Notes under the pieces: model-generated
Seen by the model: the letters and a program-made list of their open reading frames with translations, nothing else
Database searches by the model: none
Told to the model about the DNA's origin: nothing
Origin: Roseiterribacter gracilis
Lineage (GTDB): Bacteria > Pseudomonadota > Alphaproteobacteria > BOG-932 > Roseiterribacteraceae
Assembly (NCBI GenBank): GCA_018332375.1
Contig: BOPV01000001.1
Location: 186,001-250,000 of the forward strand
Length of the DNA stretch: 64,000 nt
Direction of reading: 5' to 3'
Program-made: the position numbers and the translations under genes
In this document: in pieces, positions 62,827 to 64,000 of the stretch
Numbering within the stretch: position 1 is the stretch's first letter
Layout: every line of letters begins with the position of its first letter

Positions 62827-63855
62827 TCAACCGTGCGTGCGCGTCTGGATTGTGATCTGCGCCAAGGTGCCGACGCCGGGCTCGCTGCTTAACACCAGCC
62901 GCCCGCTCAGACGTTCGATCATCGCGCGCGCCAGCGGCAGGCCGAGACCGGTGCCCTGATGTTGGCGCGCATGGTCGGTGCGCGCCTGACGGAAGGGCCG
63001 CATCACGTCGTGCAACTCGTCCGCGCTCATGCCGATGCCGGTGTCTTGAATCGCGATTGCGAGAATGCCGGGCACGCTTGCGTCGGCGGTCAAGGTCACG
63101 CGCCCGCCGGCATGGGTGAATTTGATCGCGTTCGACAGCAGATTTAGCAGAGCCTGATGTAGCAGTCGGCGGTTGCCGAGAAACGGACGCAGATGTGCGG
63201 TCTCGGCAATCTCAAGCTTGACGTCGGCGCGCGCCGCCAACGGCCGCAACATGCGCTGCAACGCGTCGAGCACATGCGATAGATCGACGTCTTCTTCTTC
63301 GTAGGCGAATTCGCCGGCCTCAACTTTTGCCAGGTCGAGAATGTCGTTGATGATGCGCAGCAGCTGGTCGGCGCCGTTGCGGATGTCTTCGACATATTCG
63401 CGCTGCGTCGGTTCGAGCGGGCCCGCATGTTGCCCGGCCAGCAAATCCGAGAAGCCGATAATCGCATTGAGCGGCGTGCGCAGCTCGTGGCTCATCGTGG
63501 CGACGAACGAGCTTTTGGCGCGGTTGGCGGCGTCGGCTTCGTCGCGTGCGATCTGCAGTTCGGCGGCAAGCTTGCGCGCTTCGCGCGTTGCATGTGCAGC
63601 TCGGCGGATGACAGATTGTGCGTGCGCGATAATCGGCAGTGAGACGAGCGTGCAACCGATCGCCGTGATCATCACCGTGCCGTCCGGCACCGGACCAAGC
63701 ATCAACGTCCACAAGATCTGCACGATCAGTTCGGACGCCAGGACCGCAAACAGCACCAGCAGGCCGGTCGAGACGACGACATGACGCCGTCCCAGCCATT
63801 TATCGACGGCGCGTGGCAGGAGCCGGTGAGAGCCCAGATTTGGCAGTTGCGACAC
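62827..63855 (-). CDS. Membrane sensor histidine kinase
   Basis: A protein of about 342 residues. Two transmembrane segments lie near residues 28-50 and 60-80 with little between them, so the sensor has almost no periplasmic domain. A coiled linker ([20 protein letters not shown]) leads to the H-box [19 protein letters not shown], then the N-box [16 protein letters not shown] and the ATP-lid motifs QDTGIGMS and GTGLGLPLA. It should phosphorylate a response regulator not present in the window. The start is uncertain: GTG at 63855 or TTG at 63933; I give the shorter one. Confidence 0.85.
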   Translation of the reverse strand: MSQLPNLGSHRLLPRAVDKWLGRRHVVVSTGLLVLFAVLASELIVQILWTLMLGPVPDGTVMITAIGCTLVSLPIIAHAQSVIRRAAHATREARKLAAELQIARDEADAANRAKSSFVATMSHELRTPLNAIIGFSDLLAGQHAGPLEPTQREYVEDIRNGADQLLRIINDILDLAKVEAGEFAYEEEDVDLSHVLDALQRMLRPLAARADVKLEIAETAHLRPFLGNRRLLHQALLNLLSNAIKFTHAGGRVTLTADASVPGILAIAIQDTGIGMSADELHDVMRPFRQARTDHARQHQGTGLGLPLARAMIERLSGRLVLSSEPGVGTLAQITIQTRTHG

Positions 63856-64000
63856 GGACGGCTTGTCGCAAGCTCCTGCCGTGGCTTCAAGGGCGGCCTT
63901 CGTTAAACAAGCTGCGAGGCGGACAGCGAGCAAATCACCGGCGATTGACGGGGCTGTCCGGCCAACTAGTTTTTAGAACCGTTCCAAGATTGATGTGACA
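63856..64000. other. Upstream region of histidine kinase gene at window end
   Basis: It includes a possible N-terminal extension of the kinase (if TTG 63933 is used) and about 65 bp of upstream sequence with AACTAGTTTTTAG near 63965. No further gene or terminator can be assigned before the edge. Confidence 0.35.

Noticed and set aside
1..64000. tRNA or rRNA genes, CRISPR arrays, prophage, insertion sequences, toxin-antitoxin or defence systems.
   Set aside because: I looked for conserved RNA cores, regular short repeats, and integrase or transposase motifs and saw none.

Overview
The window looks like chromosome of a free-living, high-GC Gram-negative bacterium, most likely an alphaproteobacterium. 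The reasons are the GC-rich third positions, many TonB-dependent receptors, the HutF/HutG version of histidine degradation, and a C-P lyase cluster with PhnF, a hexapeptide transferase and a DUF1045 protein. I cannot fix the genus. I see no rRNA, tRNA, CRISPR array, prophage or insertion sequence. Almost every gene is catabolic, a transporter or a local regulator, so this is a scavenging region.

Layout. 1-3887: partial secreted amidohydrolase, threonine-synthase-like PLP enzyme, M19 dipeptidase. 3891-11196: complete histidine utilisation locus, hutF-hutC-hutU-hutH-hutG on the minus strand with hutI divergent; it runs histidine to urocanate, imidazolonepropionate, formiminoglutamate, formylglutamate and glutamate. 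11189-19069: NTF2-like protein, GST, amino-acid permease coupled to RidA, MFS/XRE divergent pair, acyl-CoA synthetase, MFS. 19120-23610: TonB receptor with a TetR-type operator, then tetR and a spinster-type MFS gene. 23744-27052: ATP-grasp ligase-like gene overlapping a PLP decarboxylase gene, then an ACT-domain gene behind a possible leader peptide and hairpin. 27053-32331: D-aminoacylase-like protein, class A acid phosphatase and TonB receptor.

32644-43946: full C-P lyase phosphonate locus. phnGHIJKL, a hexapeptide acyltransferase gene and phnM form one overlapping operon; phnF is divergent; phnCDE imports the substrate; phnN and a DUF1045 2H-phosphoesterase gene face each other. Matching palindromes lie in front of phnG and phnC, so PhnF probably controls both.

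43983-62304: cyclophilin, penicillin acylase, alpha/beta hydrolase, SDR and a GntR/FCD regulator, then divergently a tight ten-gene plus-strand run: TonB receptor, serine hydrolase, SDR, BKACE (DUF849), HyuA, HyuB, GST, 4HBT thioesterase, MFS and a second copy of the serine hydrolase. This is the best candidate for an undescribed system. It reads as uptake, hydrolytic trimming, oxidation of a beta-hydroxy acid, acetyl-CoA-dependent cleavage of the beta-keto acid, and release of the CoA product, with an ATP-dependent lactam/imide hydrolase alongside. The window ends with a RidA protein and a sensor histidine kinase.

A GC-rich palindromic repeat of about 120 bp occurs three times (7828, 16159, 59769). 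Two copies run into reading frames and supply the end of hutC, the end of the thioesterase gene and the start of an MFS gene.
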